Positions 21,859 through 34,162 of a stretch of 64,000 nucleotides of DNA are shown here, one piece after another; position 1 is the first letter of the stretch, and the number at the start of each line of letters is the position of its first letter. Position numbers and translations under genes: made by a program. The DNA comes from Amoebophrya sp. A120. Its lineage: Eukaryota > Sar > Dinophyceae > Syndiniales > Amoebophryaceae. The stretch is from assembly GCA_905178155.1 (NCBI GenBank), contig CAJINV010000004.1, positions 9,648,625-9,712,624 on the forward strand, read 5' to 3'. The notes under the pieces were generated by a model, which was not told the origin of the DNA, searched no databases, and saw only the letters and a program-made list of their open reading frames with translations.

Positions 21859-22149
21859 GTGGAACGGAATTCGAAGGGGATGAAAGTTGCATCGGGGGAA
21901 AAGGGTCATGTGGGGGTCGAGGATGTCGTGTTTCCTGTGACGCGACAGGCTATGCCGCCGGGGGCGTGCTTCTATGGGGTGCAACCACAGGAGCGGATGA
22001 CTACGCTACAGATTTCATCGGGAGCAGGATATGCAATGGAATTCCTCTTCCTGGCCAAAGGCCGGGGGGCAGGTACTGTTCTTTTTCCAAATATTGATGG
22101 GCATTCTGGTACTCCTTCGATCGTTGGCGTTGCGGTGCTGGGGGGTTAG
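21859..22149 (+). CDS. small ORF, 96 aa, unknown (arm A copy)
   Basis: Identical to the minus-strand frame at 54489-54779. It begins MERNSKGMKVASGEKGHVG and is Gly/Val-rich without a signal peptide. A second overlapping frame (from 21837) is Cys-rich. The related copy at 28819-29082 loses this frame after about 45 codons, so coding status is doubtful. Confidence 0.3.
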   Translation: MERNSKGMKVASGEKGHVGVEDVVFPVTRQAMPPGACFYGVQPQERMTTLQISSGAGYAMEFLFLAKGRGAGTVLFPNIDGHSGTPSIVGVAVLGG

Positions 22150-23023
22150 GGATTAGCTACTTGTACTTATAGCATTAGGAGCAATAACAATAAATAAGTA
22201 AAAACAATATCCTATGAAACGGGATGGGGCTTAATACACGTGGAAGGAACCTGGAAGCACAACCACGATGTACAACGACTGTGGAAAACATTAAAGTAAG
22301 TATTGCTAAAGGCAAGGGGATGAAAAGATGAAAAATTATAAGAGTTTGCTACGCATACGCCAATGCGTTCTTTAAACGAATACTGAAACTCTACCTTCTA
22401 CAGCATTGCTTTTATATTTTTTTTTTTTGGATTTTATGCCGAAGAAGGTCAAGGCTTCGCGTCCGCCTATCATGTTGTAGACATGCATGCAATCGGGAAG
22501 GGGGTTTTCTTAAATCTTCGAGTCAAGCAAGACTGAGTTAAAACAGAGTCGAAACACGCAGCGTGCTCCCTCCAACATCTGTTTGGAAGGTGTCTACTTT
22601 CCGTTGGTTTATAGCTTTTCAAATCTGCTTTTCGATCGGTGGGGAAACTTTGACTTTGCACTTTATGATGTGACGATGAAAAAAAACCTAGACGCTCCTA
22701 CAAAAACAAATTCATATTCAAGCAAAGTGAAAGACCATAATCATGAGAACGGAAAGCCACACAGAGTTATTCTGCGCTACTGTGGGCGAAGACAACATAT
22801 TCGCGACGTTGCCTGAAATTTGGCTACAGTACTGAAAATCTTCAAAGCTGGCTGATATTGTTACTTTAACTTTTGGTTTTGTGTTTTGTACTACGTATAA
22901 CTTTTTTGAAGTACTTCTACTTTTGTGATAAAGGTTTTGGTACTTTTTCGAATATAAACGTACTTGTTGTTGATCAACGTCAACCAGAATAAACCGAAAA
23001 AAAAAAGAACGAAAGTACGAGAC

Positions 23024-24771
23024 TCAAGCGCTATCCTTGCACAGATCCGGGCACATCAGACATCTGGCCAAGAAATCGACATCCTCTTGAAGCATCAGAG
23101 TGATGGCCGCGTAATTGGCACTGCTCGACGACTCTTCGGCTTTGAAAAGGGCAGATGTATGACCAAAAGAAGAATATGTAGTCAACTTGTTATCTTCGTT
23201 TGAAGGGCACTTCTTTTCGTCCTTCTGCTTCTTGAACTTGATGCAGGTTGTTGTCTTCTGAAGACCTCCACCCACGGGCCACGGCCACATGTTTCCCGTT
23301 TCGCGCATCGGCCCTGTATGTAATATGAAGTAGCAAACCTCCTATAATGTAAATGTATGGCTAGTATGGGAGGACATAATGAAACAAAAAAACGGCCCGC
23401 GGGCTGCGAGGAAAAAAGGGTCAGCGGCCTCCGTCTTAGCCTAGGAGTGCCGCTGTTGCTCGGGATCGATTGGCCTTCACCTGCCGGCCCCTACTTCGCA
23501 CGACAAGTCTTCAACTTTCTTGAAGCGGCAATCTCTTCCCGGGTTCGCAAAAGCGGCGACTCTTCTCTCAGATTCCAGCCCGTGGGCAAAGAAGTTAAAT
23601 TCCTTATGCGGTTTGGGGGCCATCGGAGTCGAGATTCTCAACAACTTTGGGCCCGGGTCGAGATTCTCGACTCCGACTACCCGCAGCGGCTTCGCCCGCA
23701 AGCCCGACGCAATGCGGGCGCACCGCTCTGGCGCGCCACCCACACTCCCTCGCTGGGGTTTCTGAATGCAATAAACCGATCAGTTTTTTGCTGTTTTTTG
23801 CCGTTTCGGGGGCGCCTGGAATATAAGGTGAGTACAAACAGAAACAAACCTTTGACTACTTAGTTATGTACCGCCCTGAGTCAGATGATCAGAATTTTAC
23901 ATTTAGCATAGCATAAGCATAACATGGGGCACTTTGGCGTGTCGGAAATTTAGGAGTGCTCGGCTGCGGGCGGGGCTTTAAGAGTGCTCGGAACTTTAGG
24001 AGTGTCGCAACTTTAAAAGTGGAGAGCTTGACGGCTCGGCTCGGCTGCGGGCGGAGGGTGGTGGCGTTCCAGAACGTCAAGAGTACAGCTGGAGCTTTCA
24101 TGAGCTAAAAGTTGACCACGCTTATTGCACTAGTAGAGGCGGCTATCGATGAACCTGCGCCCCTCCATCCAGGCGTTCCAGAACTTTAGGTGTGCAGCTG
24201 GAGGAGCTATTCATGAGCTAATTCTTGAGCACGCGTACTAAATTCTAGTAGAGGTACTACTTACCGGGTTGGCCTACATCCGTTGCAAATATCCCACCCT
24301 CCATCAGGGGGGACATATATTGACAGACGCTCGCAGCGTCAGCCTTGCCATTCACCTCCAGAAAGCCCGACGTTTCATTATGGCCCGCTCAGGCGTTACA
24401 CTCTCGCCTATTCCAATACTTCAAAGAGCCTCAACCTTTGCAAAACACTGAATTTCTTTTATACAGCCGGGACGCCGTTGGGTTGCTCGACGTATTTGGT
24501 AATCCGCTTAGTACGGGATTGGTGTAGTGCTAGTTTTGCAAAAAAAAAAGCCGTTAAGCGTAATAATAATGCTTCTCAACATCTCTTTCTGTGCTCCGGT
24601 GATTGCAACGTCATAAACTCTGACTCTGACGGTAACGCCTGACAATGTGACACCTGGGCGGGCCATACTCACTTCCGGTCCACGAATGCGTGCGCGACGT
24701 CGCAGCGGCGAGCACCCCCCCCCCCCCCGAGGGTGGTTGCAAGAGCAGCGCTGGTAGTTTTCTTGACCATT
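23024..24771 (-). CDS. secreted Cys-rich protein 2 (arm A duplicate)
   Basis: Exact reverse complement of the gene at 51868-53614, including its family I introner (24379-24667), its GT-AG intron (23314-24264) and the 14-base homopolymer that breaks the frame (C run at 24715-24728 here). See that entry for the description. Confidence 0.55.
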
Positions 24772-25743
24772 TTCTGCTATTGGGAGCGCTAGACTCAGAG
24801 CAATTAGTAGAACTACGGCTTTTTTTATTCTTTACCTTGCGGCACCAATTTGTCGAGTGAAGGTCGCGGCCTGAAAACGAGCAGACCGTACTAGTGTTAC
24901 AACTACTTCTGGTTTTGCGTATAGTTTCACCTGACAGACTGTATTTGAGGACTGAGCGAGGAGTTAGAATCTGCGGGACTCGGAGTCGTTGAAATAGCGG
25001 GAACTGTGACGCAATAAAGAACGAGGACGAAGTTATATCTTAAAAACTCAAGCTCAGCATATGCGCTGCTCTTCAACTTGCTGTTGTCAGATTTTTTTAT
25101 TAATTTTGCTAATCCATGCTGGCCAACTACGTGCTTATTAAATCTATATATTCCGGATCGAGCCGGAGCCGCAATCATTGTCGCCGTCTTCTTCCTTAAT
25201 ACAGTAAGAACCACGACAAAGATGAGAACGAAGCAGTTGTACTGTCAACTTGGACGAAGATGATGGCACGCACGATATTATTGCCCATGGGCGTCAATAA
25301 TAGAAACGGATCACGTTGTTCGCGGGTGCAAAGCTATCCTATGCACACTGCCTTTCATCATGCAGCAAGAAGAGCATCGTCATTGACCACTTCCAGTGAA
25401 CGAGTTTGCCAGTTGGGCTAAAAGCGAACGACGAAGACCATAATCTATACTTGCACGAGCACGATCAGGAACACGGCCTGCGATGCACTTACAGAGGCAG
25501 GGTAGTGAATATGCAGCATAATAAAAATAAAATGATAATCATGATATTTTCAGTTTCAACATTAGATGACGACAAAATGCGAAAGAGAACAAACAGAAAA
25601 ACGTCAATGTGCACAAAGAATGTCACGTGCAGAAAGAGAAGCTTTCAAGAAAGATAAAGATCTTATCTTCAATGTTCTACAACTGCTACTGCATGCTCAG
25701 GGGCTTGGCAACCGTCGAGCTGTCATCTTGATGCAATACTAAT

Positions 25744-28153
25744 TCACTTTCTCCCTTTATTTCTCTTCTTCTTTGGCGGAGGTGCGACCTCCTCCGAGCT
25801 TTCGTCATCGTCGTCAAACTCCTGCACGTAGCTGCCGTAGCTGAGTTCAGACACAATATCGTCATCGCTCAACATCCCTTCCTCCTCCTCTTCCTCCTCC
25901 GCGTCTGAAGCAAGTTCATCTGCATCGGCTACAGTAGTTGCCGTCGTGTTTTTTGAAGATGACGCGGGTGTACTTCTTGCTTTCGAATTGTCCGTATCCT
26001 GAGTAAAAACGTACCCGCACCAGAGTTGTCATGCAGATTTGCAATGACAGGAACATTTGTAATGCGCATCGCCAGGAGAGTCATTTTTAGTTGTGTTTTG
26101 GAATTTGTAATGCTGTAAACAGGATGAGCAGATGGATTTCTGATGCAGCTGGCCTTGCGAACATGCACTACACTACGGACTGCAACTTGTGATGCGTGAC
26201 CCCCAAAAGTTCTAGGTTTGTGTTGCAAAATCCCCATCTTGACTCTGGTGTGGGGACATTTTTACTCAGGATAATCCGTTTTCTGCGTCTCCGCTTCCTC
26301 CCCCTCCACTTTCACCTTGCTCAGATCCACCGGATATCAAAGAAAAAAAGTTCGTCACGATCACTCATGCGCATTCTTGCAACGCAAAATTGTTTGTCAT
26401 GCGTAAAAATGCATCACAGCCAAACTTCATTAGGGATTTCCCTAGTGTTTCTGCAATACATGGAAAGTTTGTGATGCTGAGAAAATTTGTAATGCAAAGC
26501 CTGCAAGAGCAAGTTAGTGACTGTGACAAACTTTTTTCTCTCCATACCGGAGGTAACGCCACGACTGCGGTTAGTTTTTGTTTCATGTACGTCTTTTTAT
26601 CCTGTTCCCGTCGTTTATCCGACTCCAAAGCCTTGTGGACGGTCGCGAACCGGCCCAGCCCGACGCTCGCGAGTTGTTTTGTCTGCGGGATAAAGCACAG
26701 CGATCGAATCGCGGAGCCCTCGGGGGCACACGCACCGAGGTACTTGATGATTTGCCCCTTCCAAACGTACTCGTGATGGTATCAAATGCAAAAACGTCTG
26801 GGTCTGGAAGGATGCAGACTTGTCATGCATATTTTGTATGATGATTGATGCCTGCTCTAATGCATGATCTAGCAACACAGATTTGTTTTTGTAGAGGGCT
26901 TCCTAATGGCTATTCCGCATGAGAAATGCCCTCTCCGCGTAACACAAACTGGAGTCCTGTCGCTGGTCATGCAATACAGATTTTTTTGGAATCCAAAGAC
27001 AGCATTACAAGTTGCAATCTTCCAGACCCAGACATTTTTGGTTTCCATAGGTGGGCGATGGAGGCGATTTTCGGGATGTCCTTGACCATCTTGTTCTGAA
27101 AAAGCAAGGAGTCCGGCGTTCCCGTCAAATAGGGTTTCGTTTTGGTCAAGTCGAAAATATCGAGGTTCCCGACCGTGTCGCCATATGCATTGCAAAAGTA
27201 TCGTATTCGTATAAATGCAAGTCTTGCATTACAAATCTTCTTCTTGAGGCAAATCCGCATTACAAATTTTATTTCTCATGCTGAGGAAATTTGTAATGCA
27301 TTTATACGAGTACGATACTTTTGCAATTCATACGCCAACAGCCAGAATACCGTTGTCGGTCAACACCGACGCGGTAATGGGTCTCTCTTCCTTCCTATCA
27401 AATGTAAAAATGTCTGGGTTTGGAAGAATGCAACTTTTGATGCTGCATTTGGATTCCAAAAAAATCTGTATTGCATGAGTACCAAAGTAGGGAATGCAAT
27501 TTTTCCTACGCTGAGGAGGCATTTGTCATGCGGGATAGGCATCAAGAAGCCCTCAAGAAATCTGTATTGCTAGGGTATGCATCACAGACATTATGGCTCA
27601 TGCAAAACGTGCGTGACAAGTGTCAGAATCTTCCAGACCCAGACATTTTTACAGTTGATACTTCCCCGCGGCGCCCGCGTGCCCGATGGATCGTTCGCGC
27701 TTGTACACGACGGGGAGGTCAAACAGGGCCCGCGGTTGCTTCGCTTTCATGTCGAAAATCCGGATTTTGCCGTCCATGGTGCAGCACACCAACGCGGTGT
27801 CGCAGTCGAGGGCCTGGGGATACAGGATTTCTTGAGAAGTCGAGTATGAGTTCTTTATCTTTTGCTGGAAATTCGAAATAAATAACAACGTTCTTAACGT
27901 GCTCGAGCATTGCAAATGGTACTACAACAGATTGGTCATCTTCCTGCATTGTCATGCATCGTGCATAATTCTTTAAACTATCTACTACAAAAAGCAAAAG
28001 CATTCCTGATTTTATACCTCAGTCGCCCAGTGTATCCTCGAGTAGCGGATTGGGACCTGGAGATCCAATTTGTCATTCGGCAGGTTTTTCGCTTTCCACA
28101 CCAATTTCCGCTCCCGTACGTCGAAGACCCGGACATCGTTATCGACCCCGCAG
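25744..28153 (-). CDS. WDR74/NSA1 copy 2 (arm A duplicate)
   Basis: Exact reverse complement of 48485-50894. Its introners map to 27396-27660, 27184-27332, 26780-27049, 26335-26546 and 25995-26273, with the edge element at about 28154-28407. See the right-arm entries for target duplications. Confidence 0.6.
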
Positions 28154-29683
28154 TATGGATTGTAAAAGTGTCTGGGTCTGGAAGGTTGGAACTTGTAATG
28201 CTAGCTTTCCATACCTAGAAAATCTGTATTGCATAACCAACAAAAGTCGCAGCCTCTTTTGTCATGCAAAAACGCAGTTTCTTATGCGGATTGCCTATGA
28301 GAAAGCGTTTTGGGAAGTTGTCATGCCGGACTGCATTCGGGAGTGTTTCCATCATGCACATTTTAGCATCACAAGTTTCCAGACCCACACATATTTGCAA
28401 GTGGGAATGCGTATGTGACCTAGCCTCAGCCTGTACGGTGTTGCAGTTTCGCTTTCGACGGCACTTGTGCTTGTTTTCTTATACGGTGTTAGTAATAAAA
28501 AGCAAGCGCGCAGAAATACATCATACTTACATACAGGATCCAGAGCGAGCAGAAATAAATTCAACACGTCATGATGTGAGGACGTTACGAAGATTTTGCA
28601 GTTGCGCGTGGATTTTCTTGCATGATGAACCTCGGCGAGCATAGACAGATGCTTCTACACATGCAACTTTACTTTCTCCCCTTATTTTTTTTCTTCTCCA
28701 GCGGAGAAGCGACCTCCTCCGAACTATCGGCAGACAAGGGAACACGGCCGTGCTTGGCTAAACACGATAATGACACGGAAGTGAAAGAACACTACCATGC
28801 ACACGACGTACCGGCCAGGTGGAACGGAATTCGAGGGGGATGAAAGTTGCTTCGGGGGAAAAGGGTCATGTGGGGGTCGAGGATGTCGTGTTTCCTGTGA
28901 CGCGACAGGCTATGCCGCCGGGGACGTGCTTCTATGGGGTGCAACTACAGGAACAGACGACTATGATGCATTTCATCGGGAGCAGGATATGCAATGGAAT
29001 TTCTATTCCTGGGCAAAGACCGGGGAGCAGCTACTGCTGTTTTTGCAAATATTCATGGGCATTCTGGTACCTACTCCTTTGATCGTGGGCGTTGATGTGC
29101 TGGGGGGGGGTTAGGGATTAGCTACTTGTACTTATAGCATTAGGAGCAATAACAATAAACTACAAAAACGATACCATATGAAACGGGATGGGAACTTACT
29201 ACACGTGGAAGGAACCTGGAAGCACAACCACGATGTACAACGACTGTGGAAAACATATATATAAAGGAAGTATCTAAAGGGGAAAAGATAACAGACTACT
29301 TAGGAAGAAAAAGGGCACGACTCCGAAACCAAATATGTGCAAAAAATAAAAAGAAAAAAAATTAAACATGAATTTTTGACTTTTAATCCCAAAATCGTGA
29401 GGCACTGCGTCCCTCTGACTGTGAAGACACCGCACGATCTTGAGAAGTCGACATGGCTGTTCCTGTTGTCGTTACGAAAACTAACATTCAAAGAAAAGCA
29501 AAAGAGTACTTCTTGTTCCGAGACGTGCTTAATGGAGAAAGCTGCAGAGTTGTGGATAAAAATGCGTATCCGAAGGTCACCAAGCAAATGCAAGTATGTG
29601 CGTTCTCCGAAAAAAGAAAAATCCCGATTGATGAGAGAAGGTGTAGGAAGTCGTCCTCGCCGCGCGCCATTCCCTTACTGCAC

Positions 29684-30064
29684 CTAGCAGACATTCTCGC
29701 AAGAGGCACAGCGGGCATTCGTTTTGACGTTTTCCATGTACTTCTCTGACCCCTCATTCTTCTCGTTGTCCCGCTTTTTAATAGCGCCTTCAGTGCAATC
29801 GTCCTCTTTGAACTTCTCGCAGGTGATTGAGAAATTATCGGTTTCCGGACTCCACGGGCAAAATTTGTCCACTTTGATGGTGTAGTCGCAGGCTTTCGGT
29901 GTGCCATCGACGTCTTGTTTCTTTTTCTTAGCGTAAGTCTGCTGCAGAAACCCCGACGTTTCACTTCCAGTCCAGGAATGCGTGGCGGTCGGTGTCGCGG
30001 ATGCGAGTACCGCCCCCGCACAAACGGCGTTCGCAAGAACAGCGCCGGCGATCTTCTTGACCAT
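29684..30064 (-). CDS. secreted Cys-rich protein 1 (arm A duplicate)
   Basis: Exact reverse complement of 46574-46954: signal peptide followed by a Cys-rich domain. Confidence 0.6.
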   Translation of the reverse strand: MVKKIAGAVLANAVCAGAVLASATPTATHSWTGSETSGFLQQTYAKKKKQDVDGTPKACDYTIKVDKFCPWSPETDNFSITCEKFKEDDCTEGAIKKRDNEKNEGSEKYMENVKTNARCASCENVC

Positions 30065-30938
30065 TTTTTTTTTCGGGAGCACTACTAGATTCACGACCCC
30101 TACGGCAGCTGTTGTAGTTCTACCTTTAGTACGATTATCTAGCGATTTGGAGACGACAAGACACTGACACTAAAAGAAGAATTGGAATTGCGTTTGCGTA
30201 TATACAATGGAAAGTCAACTTCAACAAGTCTATCTACTTAAATGTTTCAGAATGCGAGACAAGAGTTCGACGGGAGAGTCGGAGTTTCAGCTCAGGCGGG
30301 AACTGGCACGCAAAGGAGGACGATGCTTACTCAAACTCATATCAAACTTGACCCATGTTTAAGTACGTATTTCCAGGATCCCGTCGCAGTCGCCTTTTGT
30401 TTTGAAGATGGCAGGAACAACGACAAGAAAGATGACAAGAAGAGCACGAAACACGGAACTGCCGGAGTGAACGAATATTACGAGGCGCGTCAACATCACG
30501 ACATGATTTTTGACCACCATCGGCGACGGTAACGAACATCGGTGTCCATACGGCGCAACACCCTTTTGCATACAGAAAGACGACAATTTTCATTGAACGA
30601 AAACGAGTGCAACTGCAATCGCAATACACGAAAGACCAAAGAGGGGGATAATTTGGACGAGAAGTACCATGAGCGCCAGCGCCAGGGCCTGTCCAGCAAT
30701 ATCAATATGGAACAACTAAAATTCGCTTTCAATGTGTGACGTTCTGCTAGAGATCTCTATTCTAAATATATGAAAAAGTGGCTGTGCGCAATTCTATGGC
30801 GATGCGTGTCAATGTCATGTAGCATGTACTAGTGTAGAAAGATGATATCTCGTTCCCAAACAAGCTTTACAAGTTCCTACTGCATGCTCAACAGGGGCTT
30901 GGAAACCGACCTATGTATCATCCTGATTTCATACTAAT

Positions 30939-31384
30939 TCACTTTCTCCCCCTATTTCTCCTCTTCTTCGGCGGAGGGGCAACCTCCTCTGAACTTTCGT
31001 CATCGTCGTCAAACTCCTGTACGTAGCTGCCGTAGCTGAGTTCAGACACAATATCGTCATCGCTCAACAGGCCTTCTTCCTCTTCCTCCTCCGCGCCGTC
31101 TGAACCAGGTTCATCTGCATCGGCTGTGGTAGTTGCCGCCGTGTTTTTTGAAGACGACGCGGGTGTAGTTCTTGCTTTCGAATTATCCGTTTTCTGCGTC
31201 TCCGCTTCTCCTTCCCCTTCCACTTTCACCTTGCTCAGATCCACCGGGGGTAACGCCACGACTGCGGTAAGTTTTTGTTTCATGTACGTCTTTTTATCCT
31301 GTTCCCGTCGTTTATCCGACTCCAAAGCCTTGTGGACGGTCGCGAACCGGCCCAGCCCGACGCTCGCGAGTTGCTTTGTCTGCG
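30939..31384 (-). CDS. WDR74/NSA1 copy 1, C-terminal fragment at the arm A edge
   Basis: Matches 45254-45699, the last 148 codons of copy 1. It is cut at the single n (31385), inside the codons for the conserved IPQTKQLASVG segment. A gene cut exactly at an assembly boundary is expected of a misplaced contig. Confidence 0.6.
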
Positions 31385-31385
31385 N

Positions 31386-31453
31386 ATGCTCGATATTTTC
31401 TGCAAAATTCTCGCCACTTCGGGTTCAGCCAAAGTGGCGAGAATTTTGCAGAA
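31386..31453. repeat. 68-bp hairpin sequence at right contig start
   Basis: Second copy of the hairpin at 21577-21644, starting immediately after the single n. Overlapping the two copies would join 21644 directly to 31454 and remove arm A. Confidence 0.9.
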
Positions 31454-32271
31454 CTAGCAGAGCTAGACCCCATGAGAAACTGCCGTTTTGGGCGGCATTG
31501 CAAAATACCGGCTTTGCGGCAGGCGCAGCCGCCGCGCACACGGGCTCGCGCTCGACTACCTCTAGAGCACCCGCAGCGCCTTCTGGCTCCTGCTGCTTCA
31601 TTGCGTTTGCAAATGCATGCAAGTCGTGGGCCATAATAGTATCGCCGACCCGCTTCCGGGATCGACTTGTGGCCGACCTGCTTGCGCTTGCTGAATATGG
31701 TGTCTCGGTGCGTGCCCAGATTTATTATTATTTGGAAGCAGTAGCAGAGTTTGGCTGCTGTCAAAGAAAGCTCGTTCTTGCCGTTGCAAAGTCGACGAAA
31801 TCACCGACCGCTCTGAGCTGAGTGACCTGCAGGAGGACTGAGAGAACGAGTCGAAACTAGGCGAAAAGCGGAAAAGTGCGCCCGCCGGAGAGTTCATCTC
31901 TCATTGATGCACAAAAAGTTGCATCGGTTGTGAGAGAAATGGTTCGTGTATTTCGGCGCGCTGGGTGTATTTCGGCGCTCCGCACCTTGGCCTTGGCGTC
32001 AAGTGTACTACAATTGGATGAGCGCCCCCTCCAGCATGTAATGAATACATCATTATTGAATTATTTATAATGTCGATGTCGTCGAAGGGAGCAGTTCGAT
32101 GATGCTGGCACCGCACACGAAACACACACACACAGGCTGTGGCTAAGTTGTTATGAATCAGAAAAAAAATACATATAGAATTAGAGCAGAAGGAGAGACA
32201 ACAAGAAGCGGCCTGTGAGGTCGACGAGCAAGGAGATTGTGTAGAATTAGCGCAGAACAAGAATTAGAAAC
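31454..32271 (+). repeat. gene-upstream repeat R3, copy 2
   Basis: About 31680-31920 resembles 9460-9720 (GTGCGTGCCCAGATTT against TTGCGTGCCCAGATTT, and the GAACGAGTCGAAACTAGGCG block). It precedes the short gene at 32272 just as copy 1 precedes the gene at 9968. No separate gene is seen. Confidence 0.5.
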
Positions 32272-32613
32272 ATGAGTTTCTGGGACAAGCTGTCCGCTCC
32301 ATGGCGCCAATCCTCGCTGGCCGATGCCACCGCTCGGGACCTTGGAATCGACGAACCCAAGGGCTCGACGGGCACCCGCGCAACCGAGGAGCTACGTCTC
32401 CCGGTTACGCAATTAGATAATCCGGCAGTGCGCCAGATGCATGCGCATGCTCGGGATAATTTTATCACGGGCAGGCGCCCGGTCATCGGCGATGAAGAGC
32501 TCGCGATCGCGCTAAGCGCCCACGCGGGTCCGCTCCTGTCGATTGCAAGCGCGCACGGGCTGCGGGGGCTCCCGTGGTGTGAGGGAGAGGGCGGCGCCGG
32601 CGCTCATCAATAA
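32272..32613 (+). CDS. short TGTR-motif protein, unknown function (113 aa)
   Basis: ATG at 32272 (GAAACATGAGT). The N-terminus MSFWDKLSAPWRQSS, then IDEPKGSTGTRATEELRLP, aligns with the starts of the proteins at 8548 and 15178. After about residue 75 it enters a GC-rich block and ends shortly after, so the natural C-terminus may be encoded elsewhere or lost. No known domain or targeting signal. Confidence 0.45.
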   Translation: MSFWDKLSAPWRQSSLADATARDLGIDEPKGSTGTRATEELRLPVTQLDNPAVRQMHAHARDNFITGRRPVIGDEELAIALSAHAGPLLSIASAHGLRGLPWCEGEGGAGAHQ

Positions 32614-33250
32614 GCCCGCCGCGCCCGCCAGGCAGCAGGCGGCGGGGCGGTGAGCATAGGAGCCGACCAGAGCCCCACCGGGCGGGCCGTTTTGATTGCA
32701 TGCTCCGGGACCCGGGTGGCCCGCCCACAAGCAGCCGCGGCGCGGTTCGGAGATATCCCGTTGTGGTCGTGGCGTCAGGCACCGGCCGGCGCGCGTATTT
32801 CTCACTCCGTCCCTCGTGCGGGGCGTGGTCGTGTTGGTTCTCGCCCCATCGTGGAGGCGGGCCTGTTGCTCGGGTCTGCGTATTTTGATCCATTGCGCGC
32901 GGGCCCGCCAATTTTCCGCCCGTTGCACGGCAGCCCCAGTGCGACTGCGCGATACGGTCTGCCAAGATCGTCAGAACGCGCGATCAATTTTCGTGTCTGT
33001 CACGAGTGATACCTCCAGCCCTTTTCCACAGCCGCTGTTGGGCTTCTTCGATGAGCCCGCCCCCGCGCTTGCAGTTTCTTAACGTGTGGCATTCGTCAGG
33101 CATTCGCGTTGTTCTGTAAGTCGAAAGGTGCCCGATCTAGCTCCAGTTCGTTCTTTTCGGAAAGAGTGACATCCTGATGCTCTGACGTGGGGCAAAGATC
33201 ATCTTTGCTACGATCTCAAAGCCTATTTATCTTCGAAGACGTAGCATCTG
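32490..33250 (+). repeat. GC-rich block plus 3' flank, repeat R2 copy 2
   Basis: Similar to 7080-7770: GCGCGCGGGCCCGCCA near 32896, then GGCAGCCCCAG, GTCAGAACGCGC, and a 3' flank with TTCTTTTCGGAAAGAG and AAAGATCATCTTT. It overlaps the end of the short gene at 32272. Confidence 0.5.
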
Positions 33251-34080
33251 CGAGCGTGCGAACCGATCCTAACAACGATTTCCAAGAGCAGTGCTTCTCG
33301 TTACTTAGCGAAGAAAGCTGAAGATCTGAGTACACAGAAAAAATAGAAGCGCAGATGATCCACTACGAAGAGATATTCGAATTCGATCTGGAGCGACAAT
33401 AAAATTTTATTTAAGCTGACGTAGCGATCCTCGAGGAAGCTTTAGTTCACATTTCCATCTTTCCATACATCCGTGGATTGAAGAAGATGAGCAAGGACTC
33501 AAAAATACGATCCAAGCGTGTGTAAAGAAAAAAATCAAATCAGTGTTGATAGGTTAAATTGGCCAATACCGCCCTCGATCTTCATCTTTACGGCCAGATA
33601 GAATCAGCCAAGATTTTCCACTGTACAACAAACTACACCAGACAGTAAGCTGTTCTTTCTTTCTTTCTTTCTTTCTTTCTTTCCATGCCCGGGCATGGCT
33701 TCAAATGTTCAAGGCCCTAAAAGTTCCGTTGCAATCCCAATTTCTTCTTTCTCGATTTGATCTCGCAATAAGACAACAGCTGAGCATGAACAACTTGTGA
33801 ATTATAAGATCTAGGACGTTGAAGATAAAAATTTGGTTCGAATACAACAACAAGCTCTGTAAAACAAAACAAAACAATCATCTATTTCTTCAAAAAAAAT
33901 AAATCATCTGAAAATAGTCTTCTTGTGCTGCAAATTCGATGGAACTTCCGTTGTATGAATTCTGTAATGCGCAAATCTATATTGAAAAGGAAAAAGTAGA
34001 GAGTCTAGATTTCAAGACTTTCTATGTCAGCAGGATAAATTTTTAATTTTTATCCATTCAAAAAGCAAGTATGATTTCGT
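33251..34080. other. intergenic; TTTC microsatellite at 33652-33684
   Basis: AT-rich DNA with no gene. About eight TTTC units are followed by CATGCCCGGGCATG, a perfect 14-bp palindrome at 33685-33698. The rest up to the retrotransposon tail shows nothing else. Confidence 0.55.
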
Positions 34081-34162
34081 CTAAGTCTCAGCATCGATTT
34101 TTTTTTTTCTCTTCTGATCGATTTCACAGTCTATTTCTGTCCTTCGCACACCTTTTTCATCC

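Larger units (their letters stand above)
21745..31384 (-). repeat. 9,640-bp inverted copy (arm A) of 45254-54893
   Basis: Position x here corresponds to 76638-x in the right arm. Both ends and every gene, introner and homopolymer I compared match without an indel. The block is bounded by the 100-N gap on the left and a single n at 31385 on the right, and begins and ends in the middle of genes. This looks like a contig placed twice rather than a biological palindrome. The reverse-strand genes inside it (WDR74 copies, secreted proteins) should not be counted as additional genes until verified. Confidence 0.93.

Noticed and set aside
21745-31384. Treating arm A genes as separate minus-strand paralogues
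   Set aside because: They are identical to arm B, and the block is bounded by assembly gaps at both ends.
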